A program made the translations under genes and the position numbers. This document shows, piece by piece, positions 31,364 through 40,034 of a stretch of DNA of 64,000 nt. This stretch comes from Promicromonospora sp. AC04 (lineage in GTDB: Bacteria > Actinomycetota > Actinomycetes > Actinomycetales > Cellulomonadaceae): the NCBI RefSeq assembly GCF_003058225.1, contig NZ_QBUG01000010.1, forward strand, positions 186,001-250,000, written 5' to 3'. Each line of letters opens with the position of its first letter. The first letter of the stretch is position 1. A model generated the notes under the pieces. It searched no databases. It was not told the DNA's origin and saw only the letters and a program-made list of their open reading frames with translations.

Positions 31364-31405
31364 TACAATTGACGCAATTCGGGCACAAGTTGGACGTTCG
31401 TCCAA
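31364..31405 (+). promoter_or_regulatory. Candidate promoter and operator upstream of the XRE/TPR-like regulator
   Basis: The 275-nt gap before 31551 is unusually AT-rich for this genome. It holds TACAAT (31364-31369), a good -10 box, with the T-rich TTTTTG 17 nt upstream as a weak -35. Just downstream is the palindrome TTGGACGTTCGTCCAA (31390-31405), where a bound repressor would block transcription, possibly by autoregulation. About 145 nt of leader follow, with no recognised RNA element. Confidence 0.5.
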
Positions 31406-31550
31406 GTAAGGCCGCGGCTGACCTGCGAAAACGTACGATCCAGGTTGTCCGTTGGTCTGGAGAAAAATACCTAGTACCGTCCGGATGCATGGACCTCGTG
31501 GGGGTGATACCACTGTGGTCATCCAGAGCCGTGAACTCGGCAAAAGAGAA

Positions 31551-33197
31551 ATGCCGGACCCTCAGGAGCCCCCTGTGCCTCGTGCAACCGTTCGCACCTG
31601 CGCCCGATGTGGCTGTGTCCTCAGCCGCTACAACTCCGAAGCCCGCTGCGCCGCGTGCCGGCGCACCGAGTCAGTCCCCGTGGTGTCGCTGCCCAGCGTG
31701 CCGTCACGGGTCTGGCAGGACGAAGCAGTCCGATCGGCGCTCGCCGACTGGGACTTCGGCCAGGTCAGCCGCATGGTGCGGCAGCTCGTCCCACTGCGCC
31801 AGGAGGACGTGGCGGCCCTGACCGGGCTGAGCCAGTCCTACCTGTCGATGCTCGAGTGCGGCGACCGCCGCCTCACCGACGTCTCACGCGTGGTCCAGTT
31901 CCTCACGGGGCTGGGCACGCCGCCGGACCTGGTGCGCCTCCCGCTCCCGGGCATCAGCCCCCTGCCCGACGCCGCCGCGCCCGCGCGCACCGCGACGTCC
32001 GGCCAGGCCGTCGCCGTACAGGAGCCCGTGACGCCCACCGCGCCCGACCCCACGCTGCCGTGGACGGCTGACCGCATGCTCACCGCGCTCCGCCTGGCGC
32101 ACGTCGCCGACAACACCGCGGACTGGCTGCCCACCGACGCGAACGGCCCGGTGACGGCCACCGCGATGAGCGACGCGGCCGGGACCGACTCGCCACGGCC
32201 GGCGTCGGGCATCGCGCTGAACTCGATGATCCAGCGGTGGGACGCCGAGCAGGCCGAGCCCCTGCGCCGCGCCACGGCCGGCACCCGGGTGTCGCTCGAG
32301 CTGTGCGGGCACCTGCAGGGCACGCTCGACGAGCTGCGGGTCATGGACAAGGGCTCGGGCAGCGGGGCGGTGGCCGACCTGGCCCGCGCCCACCTCGCCC
32401 TGGTGGTCCGGGTCCTGGAGCGCAGCACGTACGACGAGGTCACTGGCCGCAAGCTCGCCGCCGTCGCCGCGGACACCGCCACCCAGGCGGGCTGGTTCGC
32501 CTTCGACGCCGGACGGCCGGACGCGGCACGCGCCTACATGCTCGCCGGGCTGCGGGCCGCGCACGCGGCGGCCGACGACCGGCTCGGCGCGGGCGCGCTG
32601 TCCTACCTCGCGATCCACGGCTACTCCAGCGGCGACCCGCGGGACGCGGTCCGTGCCGCTGAGGCGGGCCGACGTCGGATCGCCCGCCTGGACGCGCCGC
32701 ACCTCTCCGCGACGCTCCTGACCCGGCAGGCGCGCGGCCACGCCGCCGCCGGCGAGGGCGAGGCGGCCCGCCGGGCCCTCGGCGAGGCCTCGGAGCTGTG
32801 CGCGCGCGGCCGCGGCGAGGACGACCCGCACTGGCTGTACTGGATGAACGAGGGCGAGATCCACGGGCAGTCCGGATCCGCGCACCTGGCGCTCGGGAAC
32901 ACGGCGCGCGCCGTGGAGAGCTTCGGGCACGCGATCCACGCGGAGCGCGCGGGCGAGCGCCGCACCCACGGGCTGTTCCTCAGCCGGGCGGCCCAGGCGC
33001 ATGCCCGGGCCGGCGACCTCGACGCGGCCTGCGCGACCGGCGAGGAAGCGGTGAGCATCGCGGAGACCGTGCAGTCGGCTCGGCTGCGGGAGCACCTGCG
33101 CGACCTGTCGGCCGACCTCCGCCGAGGCGGGTCGACGAGACGTTCCGGCGTGGGAGCGCGGGTGCTGACCGAGCGGATAGCGGCATTGACGTCGTGA
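31551..33197 (+). CDS. Helix-turn-helix regulator with N-terminal zinc ribbon and TPR-like repeats
   Basis: The 548-residue protein has a cysteine pattern RTCARCGCVLSRY...RCAACRR (about 16-40), an XRE helix-turn-helix (LRQEDVAALTGLSQSYLSMLE, about 82-102, counted in two halves), a Pro/Ala linker, and an alpha-helical C-terminal half of TPR-like repeats (GALSYLAIHGYSSGDPRDA, AHLALGNTARAVESFGHAI, AQAHARAGDLDAAC). This is the layout of actinobacterial regulators that sense peptides or hormones through the TPR part. The ATG at 31551 follows AAAGAGAA; the frame is open upstream but reads through the promoter-like region. Its stop overlaps the HAD gene (GTGA). Confidence 0.85.
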   Translation: MPDPQEPPVPRATVRTCARCGCVLSRYNSEARCAACRRTESVPVVSLPSVPSRVWQDEAVRSALADWDFGQVSRMVRQLVPLRQEDVAALTGLSQSYLSMLECGDRRLTDVSRVVQFLTGLGTPPDLVRLPLPGISPLPDAAAPARTATSGQAVAVQEPVTPTAPDPTLPWTADRMLTALRLAHVADNTADWLPTDANGPVTATAMSDAAGTDSPRPASGIALNSMIQRWDAEQAEPLRRATAGTRVSLELCGHLQGTLDELRVMDKGSGSGAVADLARAHLALVVRVLERSTYDEVTGRKLAAVAADTATQAGWFAFDAGRPDAARAYMLAGLRAAHAAADDRLGAGALSYLAIHGYSSGDPRDAVRAAEAGRRRIARLDAPHLSATLLTRQARGHAAAGEGEAARRALGEASELCARGRGEDDPHWLYWMNEGEIHGQSGSAHLALGNTARAVESFGHAIHAERAGERRTHGLFLSRAAQAHARAGDLDAACATGEEAVSIAETVQSARLREHLRDLSADLRRGGSTRRSGVGARVLTERIAALTS

Positions 33198-33946
33198 CCA
33201 CGCCGGTCACCTCCCGCGGAGATGCCCGGGCCCTCGTGCTCTGGGACATCGACCGGACGCTCGTCTATGTCGGGGAGGTGGACCGGACCGCATACCGGGA
33301 GGCGTTCGCCGAGGTCGTGGGACGGCCCGCCGAACGCCTCCCGGCGAGGGGCACCGGCGTGACCATGCCGCTGGCGATCCGTGGCCTCCTGGAGGACAAC
33401 GGGGTCACCGAGCGCGAGGTGGACGACCTGCTGCCGCACATGCTCGAGGTGGTGCCGCTGCGGTTCGCGGCGCACGCCGCGGACGTGCGGCGCCTCGGCT
33501 CCGTGCTGCCCGGCGCCATGCACGCGCTCATGACCGTCGCGGCGGAGCCTGACCTGGTGTCCACCGTCCTGACGGGCAACCTAGAGGCGAACGCCCTGAT
33601 CAAGCTGCGCGTCTTCGGCATGGACCGGTACGTCGACGCGGCGGTGGGTGGCTTCTCGTCCGACGACGCGCACCGGCCGGCCCTCGTGGCCGTCGCCCAG
33701 CGTCGCGCGGGCTACACCTACGACAGCACCTTCCACCTCGGCAACACGGTGATCGTCGGGGACTCCCTCGAGGACGTGCGCACGGGGTTGGAGGGCGGCG
33801 CGCGCGTGGTCGCCGTGGCCTCGGGCACGACACCGGCGGACCAGCTCGCCGAGGCGGGCGCCGACGTGGTGCTGCCCGACCTCACGGACGCGGACCGGCT
33901 GCTCCAGGAGATCCGCGAGCTCACCGACACAGCGGAACCTCAGTAA
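33194..33946 (+). CDS. HAD-superfamily hydrolase (phosphoglycolate phosphatase-like)
   Basis: The 250-residue cytoplasmic phosphatase has motif I (LWDIDRTLV, Asp nucleophile at about residue 19), motif II (TVLTGN, about 125) and motif IV (VIVGDSLEDVRTG, about 189), with a helical cap between. The GTG at 33194 overlaps the stop of the regulator, so the two are probably one operon. The substrate is unknown. Proteins of this type clear phosphoglycolate or nucleotide by-products. Confidence 0.9.
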   Translation: MTTPVTSRGDARALVLWDIDRTLVYVGEVDRTAYREAFAEVVGRPAERLPARGTGVTMPLAIRGLLEDNGVTEREVDDLLPHMLEVVPLRFAAHAADVRRLGSVLPGAMHALMTVAAEPDLVSTVLTGNLEANALIKLRVFGMDRYVDAAVGGFSSDDAHRPALVAVAQRRAGYTYDSTFHLGNTVIVGDSLEDVRTGLEGGARVVAVASGTTPADQLAEAGADVVLPDLTDADRLLQEIRELTDTAEPQ

Positions 33947-33985
33947 ACGCACCGGATCCGGGCGTGGTACCTGCCAGTTTCGACA

Positions 33986-34014
33986 TAGTGACTGCCGTCA
34001 CATGTGGGTAGACT
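33986..34014 (+). promoter_or_regulatory. Candidate hppA promoter
   Basis: TAGACT (34009-34014) as -10 with a weak -35 (TAGTGA, 33986-33991) at 17 nt. A GTGAC-TGCC-GTCAC palindrome (33988-34001) overlaps the spacer and could bind a regulator. The leader of about 110 nt can fold by GCCCTGT/ACAGGGC pairing (about 34060-34088); no known riboswitch was recognised. Confidence 0.4.
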
Positions 34015-34131
34015 CTGCTTCTTCCCCACCATCGACGGTGCTGGCGGGGCGCATCGGCCCTGTGCAGGTAAAGCAGGTACAGGGCAATACATATCTGGGG
34101 GAACAGCCCCGGAGCTCGTCGAGGAGGACGA

Positions 34132-36435
34132 ATGCTCGAAGACGGCATTGTTTTCGGCGCAGGCAGCTACACCACGGTGGCGGTGATCGCCCTCATCGCG
34201 GTTGCCGCACTCGGGTGTGCGTTCGTGCTGCGTCGCCAGGTGCTAGCCGCGCCTGATGGGACCGCCAAGATGCAGGACATCGGCCAGGCCGTGCAGGAGG
34301 GCGCCTCCGCATACCTGAAGCGGCAGTTCCGCACCCTCGTGCTGTTCGCCGCGGTCGTGTTCGGACTGCTCTTCCTGCTGCCGGGCGACAGCGGCATCCG
34401 GGTCGGGCGCTCCATCGCGTTCGTGTTCGGCGCCGGGTTCTCCGCCGCGATCGGCTACCTGGGCATGTGGCTCGCGGTCCGGGCGAACGTCCGCGTCGCG
34501 TCGGCCGCTACCCGCCCCGGCGGCCGTGCCGAGGGCGCCCGGATCGCCTTCCGCACCGGCGGCGTCGTCGGCATGTCCGTGGTGGGCCTGGGCCTGCTCG
34601 GTGCCGCGCTCGTCGTGCTCGTGTACGACGTCGACGCGCCCGCCGTGCTCGAGGGCTTCGGGTTCGGCGCCGCGCTGCTCGCCATGTTCATGCGCGTGGG
34701 CGGCGGCATTTTCACCAAGGCGGCCGACGTCGGCGCCGACCTGGTCGGCAAGGTCGAGCAGGGCATCCCCGAGGACGACCCCCGGAACGCGGCCACCATC
34801 GCCGACAACGTGGGCGACAACGTCGGCGACTGCGCCGGCATGGCGGCCGACCTCTTCGAGTCCTACGCCGTGACCCTCGTGGCCGCCCTGATCCTGGGCA
34901 AGGCAGCGATGGGCGAGCAGGGCCTCGTGTTCCCGCTGATCGTCACCGCGATCGGCGCGTTCGTCGCGCTGCTGGGCGTCTTCATCACCCGTGTGCGCGG
35001 GAGCGAGAGCGGGCTCGCCGCGATCAACCGCGGGTTCTACATCTCCGCAGTCGTCGGCGCCGTGCTGGCCGGGATCGCGGCCTTCGCCTACCTGCCGTCG
35101 TCGTTCGACCAGATGACCGGCACCGCCGACCTCTCCGACGTGACCGCCGACCCGCGAATCGTCTCCGCGCTCGCCGTGCTCATCGGCGTCGTGCTCGCCG
35201 GCGTCATCCTCTGGGTGACCGGCTACTTCACCGGCACCGACAAGAAGCCGACGCTGCACGTGGCGGCGACCTCCCGGACGGGCGCCGCGACAGTTGTGCT
35301 CTCCGGCATCGGCGTGGGCTTCGAGTCCGCCGTCTACACGGCTGGCATCATCGCCGCCGCGATCTGCGGCGTGTTCCTGCTGGCCGGCGGCTCCGTCTCG
35401 CTGGCCCTGTTCCTCGTGGCCCTCGCGGGCTGCGGCCTGCTCACCACGGTCGGCGTCATCGTCGCCATGGACACGTTCGGCCCGGTCAGCGACAACGCGC
35501 AGGGCATCGCCGAGATGTCCGGCGACGTCGACGAGGAGGGCGCGCAGATCCTCACCGACCTGGACGCCGTCGGCAACACCACCAAGGCCATCACCAAGGG
35601 CATCGCGATCGCCACGGCCGTGCTCGCCGCGACCGCGCTGTTCGGCTCGTACGCCGACGCCGTGTCGCACGCGCTCGCCCAGGTCGGGACCGTCGGCACC
35701 GGGCTCGTCACCTCGATGCTCAGCTACGAGATCATCTCGCCCGTCACCCTGGTGGGCGTGATCCTCGGCGGGGCCACCGTGTTCCTGTTCTCCGGCCTCG
35801 CGATCGACGCCGTGACGCGCGCCGCGGGCGCCATCGTGTTCGAGGTGCGCCGCCAGTTCCGCGAGCACCCGGGCATCATGACCTACGACGAGCGCCCCGA
35901 GTACGGCAAGGTCGTCGACATCTGCACCCGGGACTCGCTGCGCGAGCTCATCACCCCTGGCCTGCTGGCCGCGTTCGCACCCATCGCGGTGGGCTTCGGG
36001 CTCGGCGTCGGGCCGCTGGCCGGGTTCCTGGCCGGCGCCATCGGATCCGGCGTCCTCATGGCGATCTTCCTGGCCAACTCGGGTGGCTCCTGGGACAACG
36101 CGAAGAAGATCGTCGAGGACGGCAAGTACGGCGGCAAGGGCTCCGACGCCCACGCCGCGACCGTCATCGGTGACACCGTGGGCGACCCGTTCAAGGACAC
36201 CGCCGGCCCGGCGATCAACCCGCTGATCAAGGTGATGAACCTGGTGGCGCTGCTGATCGCCCCGGCAGTGGTGGCGATCAGCGTGCCCGCGGACGCCAAC
36301 CACGCGCTCCGCATCGGCATCGCGCTCGCGGCGGCGGCGGTGGCGTTCGGCGCGGTGATCTGGTCCCGGGTTCGGGCGTCCCGCGTCGACGCGGAGCAGC
36401 AGGCCGAGCAGGACCGGGCCACGGCCTCGGTGTGA
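34132..36435 (+). CDS. hppA: K+-insensitive H+-translocating membrane pyrophosphatase
   Basis: This integral membrane pump couples hydrolysis of cytoplasmic pyrophosphate to proton export. The 767-residue length and about 16 transmembrane segments are typical. Catalytic motifs: KAADVGADLVGKVEQGIPED (about 200), DNVGDNVGDCAGMAADLFES (about 225) and DTVGDPFKDTAGPAINPL (about 680). GNTTKAITKG (about 482) carries the Lys and Thr characteristic of the K+-independent subfamily. The ATG at 34132 follows GAGGAGGACGA. It is monocistronic, ending at a long hairpin. Confidence 0.97.
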   Translation: MLEDGIVFGAGSYTTVAVIALIAVAALGCAFVLRRQVLAAPDGTAKMQDIGQAVQEGASAYLKRQFRTLVLFAAVVFGLLFLLPGDSGIRVGRSIAFVFGAGFSAAIGYLGMWLAVRANVRVASAATRPGGRAEGARIAFRTGGVVGMSVVGLGLLGAALVVLVYDVDAPAVLEGFGFGAALLAMFMRVGGGIFTKAADVGADLVGKVEQGIPEDDPRNAATIADNVGDNVGDCAGMAADLFESYAVTLVAALILGKAAMGEQGLVFPLIVTAIGAFVALLGVFITRVRGSESGLAAINRGFYISAVVGAVLAGIAAFAYLPSSFDQMTGTADLSDVTADPRIVSALAVLIGVVLAGVILWVTGYFTGTDKKPTLHVAATSRTGAATVVLSGIGVGFESAVYTAGIIAAAICGVFLLAGGSVSLALFLVALAGCGLLTTVGVIVAMDTFGPVSDNAQGIAEMSGDVDEEGAQILTDLDAVGNTTKAITKGIAIATAVLAATALFGSYADAVSHALAQVGTVGTGLVTSMLSYEIISPVTLVGVILGGATVFLFSGLAIDAVTRAAGAIVFEVRRQFREHPGIMTYDERPEYGKVVDICTRDSLRELITPGLLAAFAPIAVGFGLGVGPLAGFLAGAIGSGVLMAIFLANSGGSWDNAKKIVEDGKYGGKGSDAHAATVIGDTVGDPFKDTAGPAINPLIKVMNLVALLIAPAVVAISVPADANHALRIGIALAAAAVAFGAVIWSRVRASRVDAEQQAEQDRATASV

Positions 36436-36463
36436 CACCGGGTTAGCCGCGGAGTCTGCCTCC

Positions 36464-36515
36464 GGAATGACCTCAGGTACCGATCCGAGCCGGATCCGGT
36501 ACCTGAGGTCATTCC
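36464..36515. terminator. Long bidirectional hairpin between hppA and the DinB-like gene
   Basis: GGAATGACCTCAGGTACC-GATCCG pairs with CGGATC-C-GGTACCTGAGGTCATTCC: a 24-bp stem, AGC loop and one bulged C. Flanking GGAGTCTGCC and GCGGACTTCC extend it imperfectly. It serves two convergent genes. Confidence 0.75.
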
Positions 36516-36554
36516 TGAAGCGGACTTCCGGGTGCAGCAGCGAACCTGCTCGCG

Positions 36555-37133
36555 CTACTGGCCCACGCGGCCGTCCACGCACTCGCGGAGCAGGTCGGCG
36601 TGGCCCAGGTGGCGGGCGTACTCCTCGACCATGTGGACCAGGACGTCGCGGATCGGGATCTCTTCGCCGTTGCGGCTGACCGTTCGGCCGAGCCCGTCCT
36701 CGGGGAGCGCCTCCATCCAGTCGTCGGCGGCCTTGACCTCGCGCCGCCAGGTGGTCCACGCCTCGTCGACGACGGCGGGGTCGGCCACTGCGCCGTCGAA
36801 GTCGGCGTCCGGGTTCTCCTCCGACTTGCCGAAGTGCCTGGGCAGGTCCGGCTGCCCCTGCAGCACGCGCTGGAACCAGCTCTGCTCGACGTGCGCGAGG
36901 TGCCGCACCAGCCCGAGCAGCGACATGGTCGACGGCGGCACCGACCGTCGCGCCAGCTGCTCGGCGTCGAGCCCGTCACACTTCATCTCCAGCGTGATGC
37001 GGTAGTGCTTGAGATAGTTCCAGAGGGTTTCCTTCTCGCCGACGGGATTTGCCAGCGCCTCGCGCGGGTCGTCGTCGGGGTCTGCCCACATGTCGGGGTA
37101 GACGGTGGCGGTGGTCCAGCGCTCGGTGGTCAT
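36555..37133 (-). CDS. DinB family protein (DUF664)
   Basis: The 192-residue four-helix-bundle protein has the likely metal-binding histidines HLAHVEQSW (about 74) and HMVEEYARHLGHADLLRE (about 170). The family includes mycothiol-dependent enzymes and damage-inducible proteins; the substrate here is unknown. The start at 37133 (MTTERWTTATVYPDM) fits the family. Longer in-frame starts upstream run into an Arg-rich artefact overlapping the M14 gene's leader. Confidence 0.88.
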   Translation of the reverse strand: MTTERWTTATVYPDMWADPDDDPREALANPVGEKETLWNYLKHYRITLEMKCDGLDAEQLARRSVPPSTMSLLGLVRHLAHVEQSWFQRVLQGQPDLPRHFGKSEENPDADFDGAVADPAVVDEAWTTWRREVKAADDWMEALPEDGLGRTVSRNGEEIPIRDVLVHMVEEYARHLGHADLLRECVDGRVGQ

Positions 37134-37225
37134 GCGAACAGTGCACCCCCGGGTTCGGGTCCGGTCAACGGGATTGTCCGGCTGGATGGGTGAGAATTGG
37201 CTGACCTGCCGCTGGGGAGGCACCG

Positions 37226-39856
37226 TTGCTCGTTCGCACCTGCTCGCTCGCCGCGCTGCTGGGCGTGGTGCTCGCCGCCGGCTCGCTCGCGGCGCCCGCC
37301 GTCGCGGCGCCCGACGTCGCATCGCCCGTCAACGCCGCACCCGCCGTCGCCTTGCCCGACCCGCCCTACCCGGTCCAGCGCGGCGGTGCCGAGCTGCGCA
37401 TGCCGACGTCGTACCCGTACCAGCCGGACCTCCGGGTCTTCCCGCCGAACGAGCGGGACGCCACGGAGCGGAACCGGACCGTCAGCCACGCGGACCTCGC
37501 GCCGCGCCTGACGGAGCTGATGGAGCGGAGCGACCGGGTGTCGACGCAGGTCGTGGGGCAGTCGTCCGAGGGCCGCGACCTGTACCTGGTCACCGTGACG
37601 GCGCCGGAGCGCTGGCAGGAGACCTCCCGGCAGGCCGCGTGGCGCGACGAGATCCGGGAGCGTCCCGCCCGCGCCGCGCGCGACCCGGCGCTGATGGCGG
37701 GCTACAAGACCCCGATCTGGATCAGCGCGAACATCCACGGTGACGAGTGGGAGGGGACCGACGCGGCGCTGCGCGTCGTCGAGGACCTCGCGACGTCGAA
37801 CGACCCGGCGACGAGGGAGAACCTGGAGCGCCACCGGCTGGTGTTCAGCCTCACGCTCAACCCCGACGGCCGCACCCACGCGACCCGGTCGACCTCCCTC
37901 GGCCTGGACGCGAACCGCGACATGATCACGCTCGCCACGCCGGAGGCGCGCTCGTTCGTACGCACTGCGCAGGCCGTGCAGCCGCTGTTCGCGGCGGACT
38001 TCCACGGCTACACGGACGTGCTCCAGGTGGAGCCGGCCGGCCCGCCGCACGGCGAGAACTACGAGTACGACCTGCTCATCCCGCACGGCTACGCGATAGC
38101 GCGCCAGGTGGAGGACGACGTCGTCGCGGCGGGGATCGACGGCAACACCTACTACGACCCGGGCACGGGCGACGCGGTCGAGGACAACACGGGGTTCGTC
38201 AAGATCCCGTACCGGGACACACCGTCGGGCTGGGACGACTACCCGCCGGTCTTCACCGCGCAGTACACGGCGCTCCACGGCGCGGTGACCAGCACGGTCG
38301 AGCTGCCGCTCGGCCCGACGGGCAGCACCACGTCGCCCGCGGACTCGGCGGTGGACACCGAGGTCGCGATCGCGGCCATGACGTCGATGATCGACTACGT
38401 CCACACCCACTCGGACGCCATGCTGGCGAACCAGGTCGAGATGTTCCGGCGCGGTGCGGCGGGCGCGCCCAAGGTCCGGCTCAGCACGGAGAACCTCGAC
38501 GGCGTCCCCGGCCCGGACGAGTGGAAGCCGCTCTGGGACGTCACTGACGACCAGGACCCGGTGCGCCTGCCGCGCGCGTACGTGATCCCGGTGGGTCCCG
38601 GGCAGCGGTCGGCGAGCGACGCCGAGGACCTGGTGGACGCGCTGCTGTTCCACGGCGTCGAGGTGGAGCGGCTGGTCGCCCCCGCGCGCGTCGCCGGCGC
38701 CACCTACCCCGCGGGCTCGTACGTCGTGGACCTGCACCAGCCCCTGCGCGGGCTGGCGAACTCGCTGCTCGGCCTCGGCTCCGACATCTCCGCCAAGGTC
38801 CCCGGGATGTACGACGTCTCCGCATGGTCGCTCGGCTCCCTCTGGGGCGCGACGGTGGACCCGGTGGGCGCCACGACGGACGGCCCGGTCGGGCGGACCA
38901 CCCCGGTCCGCGCAACCGCCGAGCCCGGCACCGTTCCGCGCGGGGCGCGGTACGTCGGGTTCCCTCTGGCAGGTGTCGCGGACCATCGCGCCCTGAACCA
39001 CCTCCTCGGACAGGGCGTGACGGTGCGGCTGACGGCGGACGGGAGCGCCGTCGTCGGTCCGCACGGGCGGCAGGCGGCACGCGACGTCGCCGACCGGTAC
39101 GGCATCGACTTCGTGGCCGCCACGCGCGCCGACTACGTGGCGGGGGAGCCGGCCGAGGACCTGACCATCGCGTACGCGGGCGACCAGGACGACAGGCTGT
39201 CGCTCACGGCGCTCGGGTTCGACGACCTGATCCCGGTCTCGGCGAGGGGGATCCAGGCGGACGCGTCCGCCGGAATCACCACCGGCCTCGAGGACGCCGA
39301 CGTGCTGTGGGTGGGTTCGTCCCTGAACCTCCCGGCAGGCTCGGCCGGCCACGCCTACGTCCGCTCCTGGCTGCACGACGGCAGCGCCATCGTCGGGCGC
39401 GGGGCAGGCGCGTTCGCGGCCGCGGAGGCGTACGGGCTGGTCAGCGGCACTGTGGAGACGGGAGACCTGGCCGGCAACGGCATCATCGAGACCGAGGCTC
39501 CCGGCGACGTGCTGGACGACCACGCCCAGGACCGAGGGTTCGTCTACCCGGCCGTCTGGTTCACGCACCTGGGCGTGGGCACCGCGGCGGAGCTGACCTA
39601 CGGCGACTTCCTGGCCGGCCACTGGGCCGGGCGCGTGGGCGAGGCGAGTGGGGTGGGTGAGGCGAGCGGGGAGGGCGACGCGGCCGGGTCGGGCGCACCC
39701 AACGGGCCGAAAGCCGCCGACGGGCAGGTTGCCGCCGTATCCGGCAAAATAGGACAGGCGCGGGCGTTTGTGTTCGGCACCTCGATCTTCTTCCGTACCC
39801 ACCCCCGGGGTGGCCTGAGCCAGGCGGCGACGGCGATCCACTGGGCGGCCGGGTGA
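37226..39856 (+). CDS. Secreted M14-family zinc carboxypeptidase
   Basis: The 876-residue protein has a signal peptide (LAALLGVVLAAGSLAAPAVA, cleavage about residue 28). The catalytic M14 domain has the zinc pair in SANIHGDEWEGTD (about 170), DANRDMI as the substrate Arg region (about 228), and FHGYTDVLQ (about 258). A large C-terminal region follows, with a GVGEASG-type Gly/Ala patch (about 805-830) and a VFGTSIFFRTHP end. The start is TTG at 37226 with GGGGAGG 5 nt upstream; no ATG or GTG fits the signal peptide. It probably degrades peptides outside the cell. Confidence 0.88.
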   Translation: MLVRTCSLAALLGVVLAAGSLAAPAVAAPDVASPVNAAPAVALPDPPYPVQRGGAELRMPTSYPYQPDLRVFPPNERDATERNRTVSHADLAPRLTELMERSDRVSTQVVGQSSEGRDLYLVTVTAPERWQETSRQAAWRDEIRERPARAARDPALMAGYKTPIWISANIHGDEWEGTDAALRVVEDLATSNDPATRENLERHRLVFSLTLNPDGRTHATRSTSLGLDANRDMITLATPEARSFVRTAQAVQPLFAADFHGYTDVLQVEPAGPPHGENYEYDLLIPHGYAIARQVEDDVVAAGIDGNTYYDPGTGDAVEDNTGFVKIPYRDTPSGWDDYPPVFTAQYTALHGAVTSTVELPLGPTGSTTSPADSAVDTEVAIAAMTSMIDYVHTHSDAMLANQVEMFRRGAAGAPKVRLSTENLDGVPGPDEWKPLWDVTDDQDPVRLPRAYVIPVGPGQRSASDAEDLVDALLFHGVEVERLVAPARVAGATYPAGSYVVDLHQPLRGLANSLLGLGSDISAKVPGMYDVSAWSLGSLWGATVDPVGATTDGPVGRTTPVRATAEPGTVPRGARYVGFPLAGVADHRALNHLLGQGVTVRLTADGSAVVGPHGRQAARDVADRYGIDFVAATRADYVAGEPAEDLTIAYAGDQDDRLSLTALGFDDLIPVSARGIQADASAGITTGLEDADVLWVGSSLNLPAGSAGHAYVRSWLHDGSAIVGRGAGAFAAAEAYGLVSGTVETGDLAGNGIIETEAPGDVLDDHAQDRGFVYPAVWFTHLGVGTAAELTYGDFLAGHWAGRVGEASGVGEASGEGDAAGSGAPNGPKAADGQVAAVSGKIGQARAFVFGTSIFFRTHPRGGLSQAATAIHWAAG

Positions 39857-39895
39857 CCTCCTGGACGTCGGAACCTTGCGGCGTCCAGGATCACC
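39852..39895 (+). terminator. Hairpin after the M14 gene
   Basis: TCCTGGACG (39859-39867) pairs with CGTCCAGGA (39882-39890). An outer GGTGA/TCACC pairing is interrupted by two bulged bases. The stem starts within the stop codon of the carboxypeptidase gene. Confidence 0.55.
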
Positions 39896-40034
39896 GGGGG
39901 ATCTGTGGAAAACCGGGTGCGACCGCTATCGTCTGCGGTGTTGCGCTCCCGAATGCCATGTGGTTCTCGGGTGTGGACGAGAGCCCCGACGCAGGAGCCC
40001 CCATCGTGGGAGACCCGGAGCAGGAGAAGGTCCC

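Noticed and set aside
34015-34131. Possible riboswitch upstream of hppA
   Set aside because: A short stem can be drawn, but none of the ligand-binding motifs of known riboswitch classes was recognised.
34243-36759. Long minus-strand open frame opposite hppA
   Set aside because: It is His/Arg/Asp-rich with no recognisable motif, while the plus strand encodes a clear pyrophosphatase.
39876-40034. Upstream extension of the M20 peptidase
   Set aside because: The frame is open but runs through the hairpin after the M14 gene and lacks a ribosome site; the GTG at 40035 has AGGAGAAGG.
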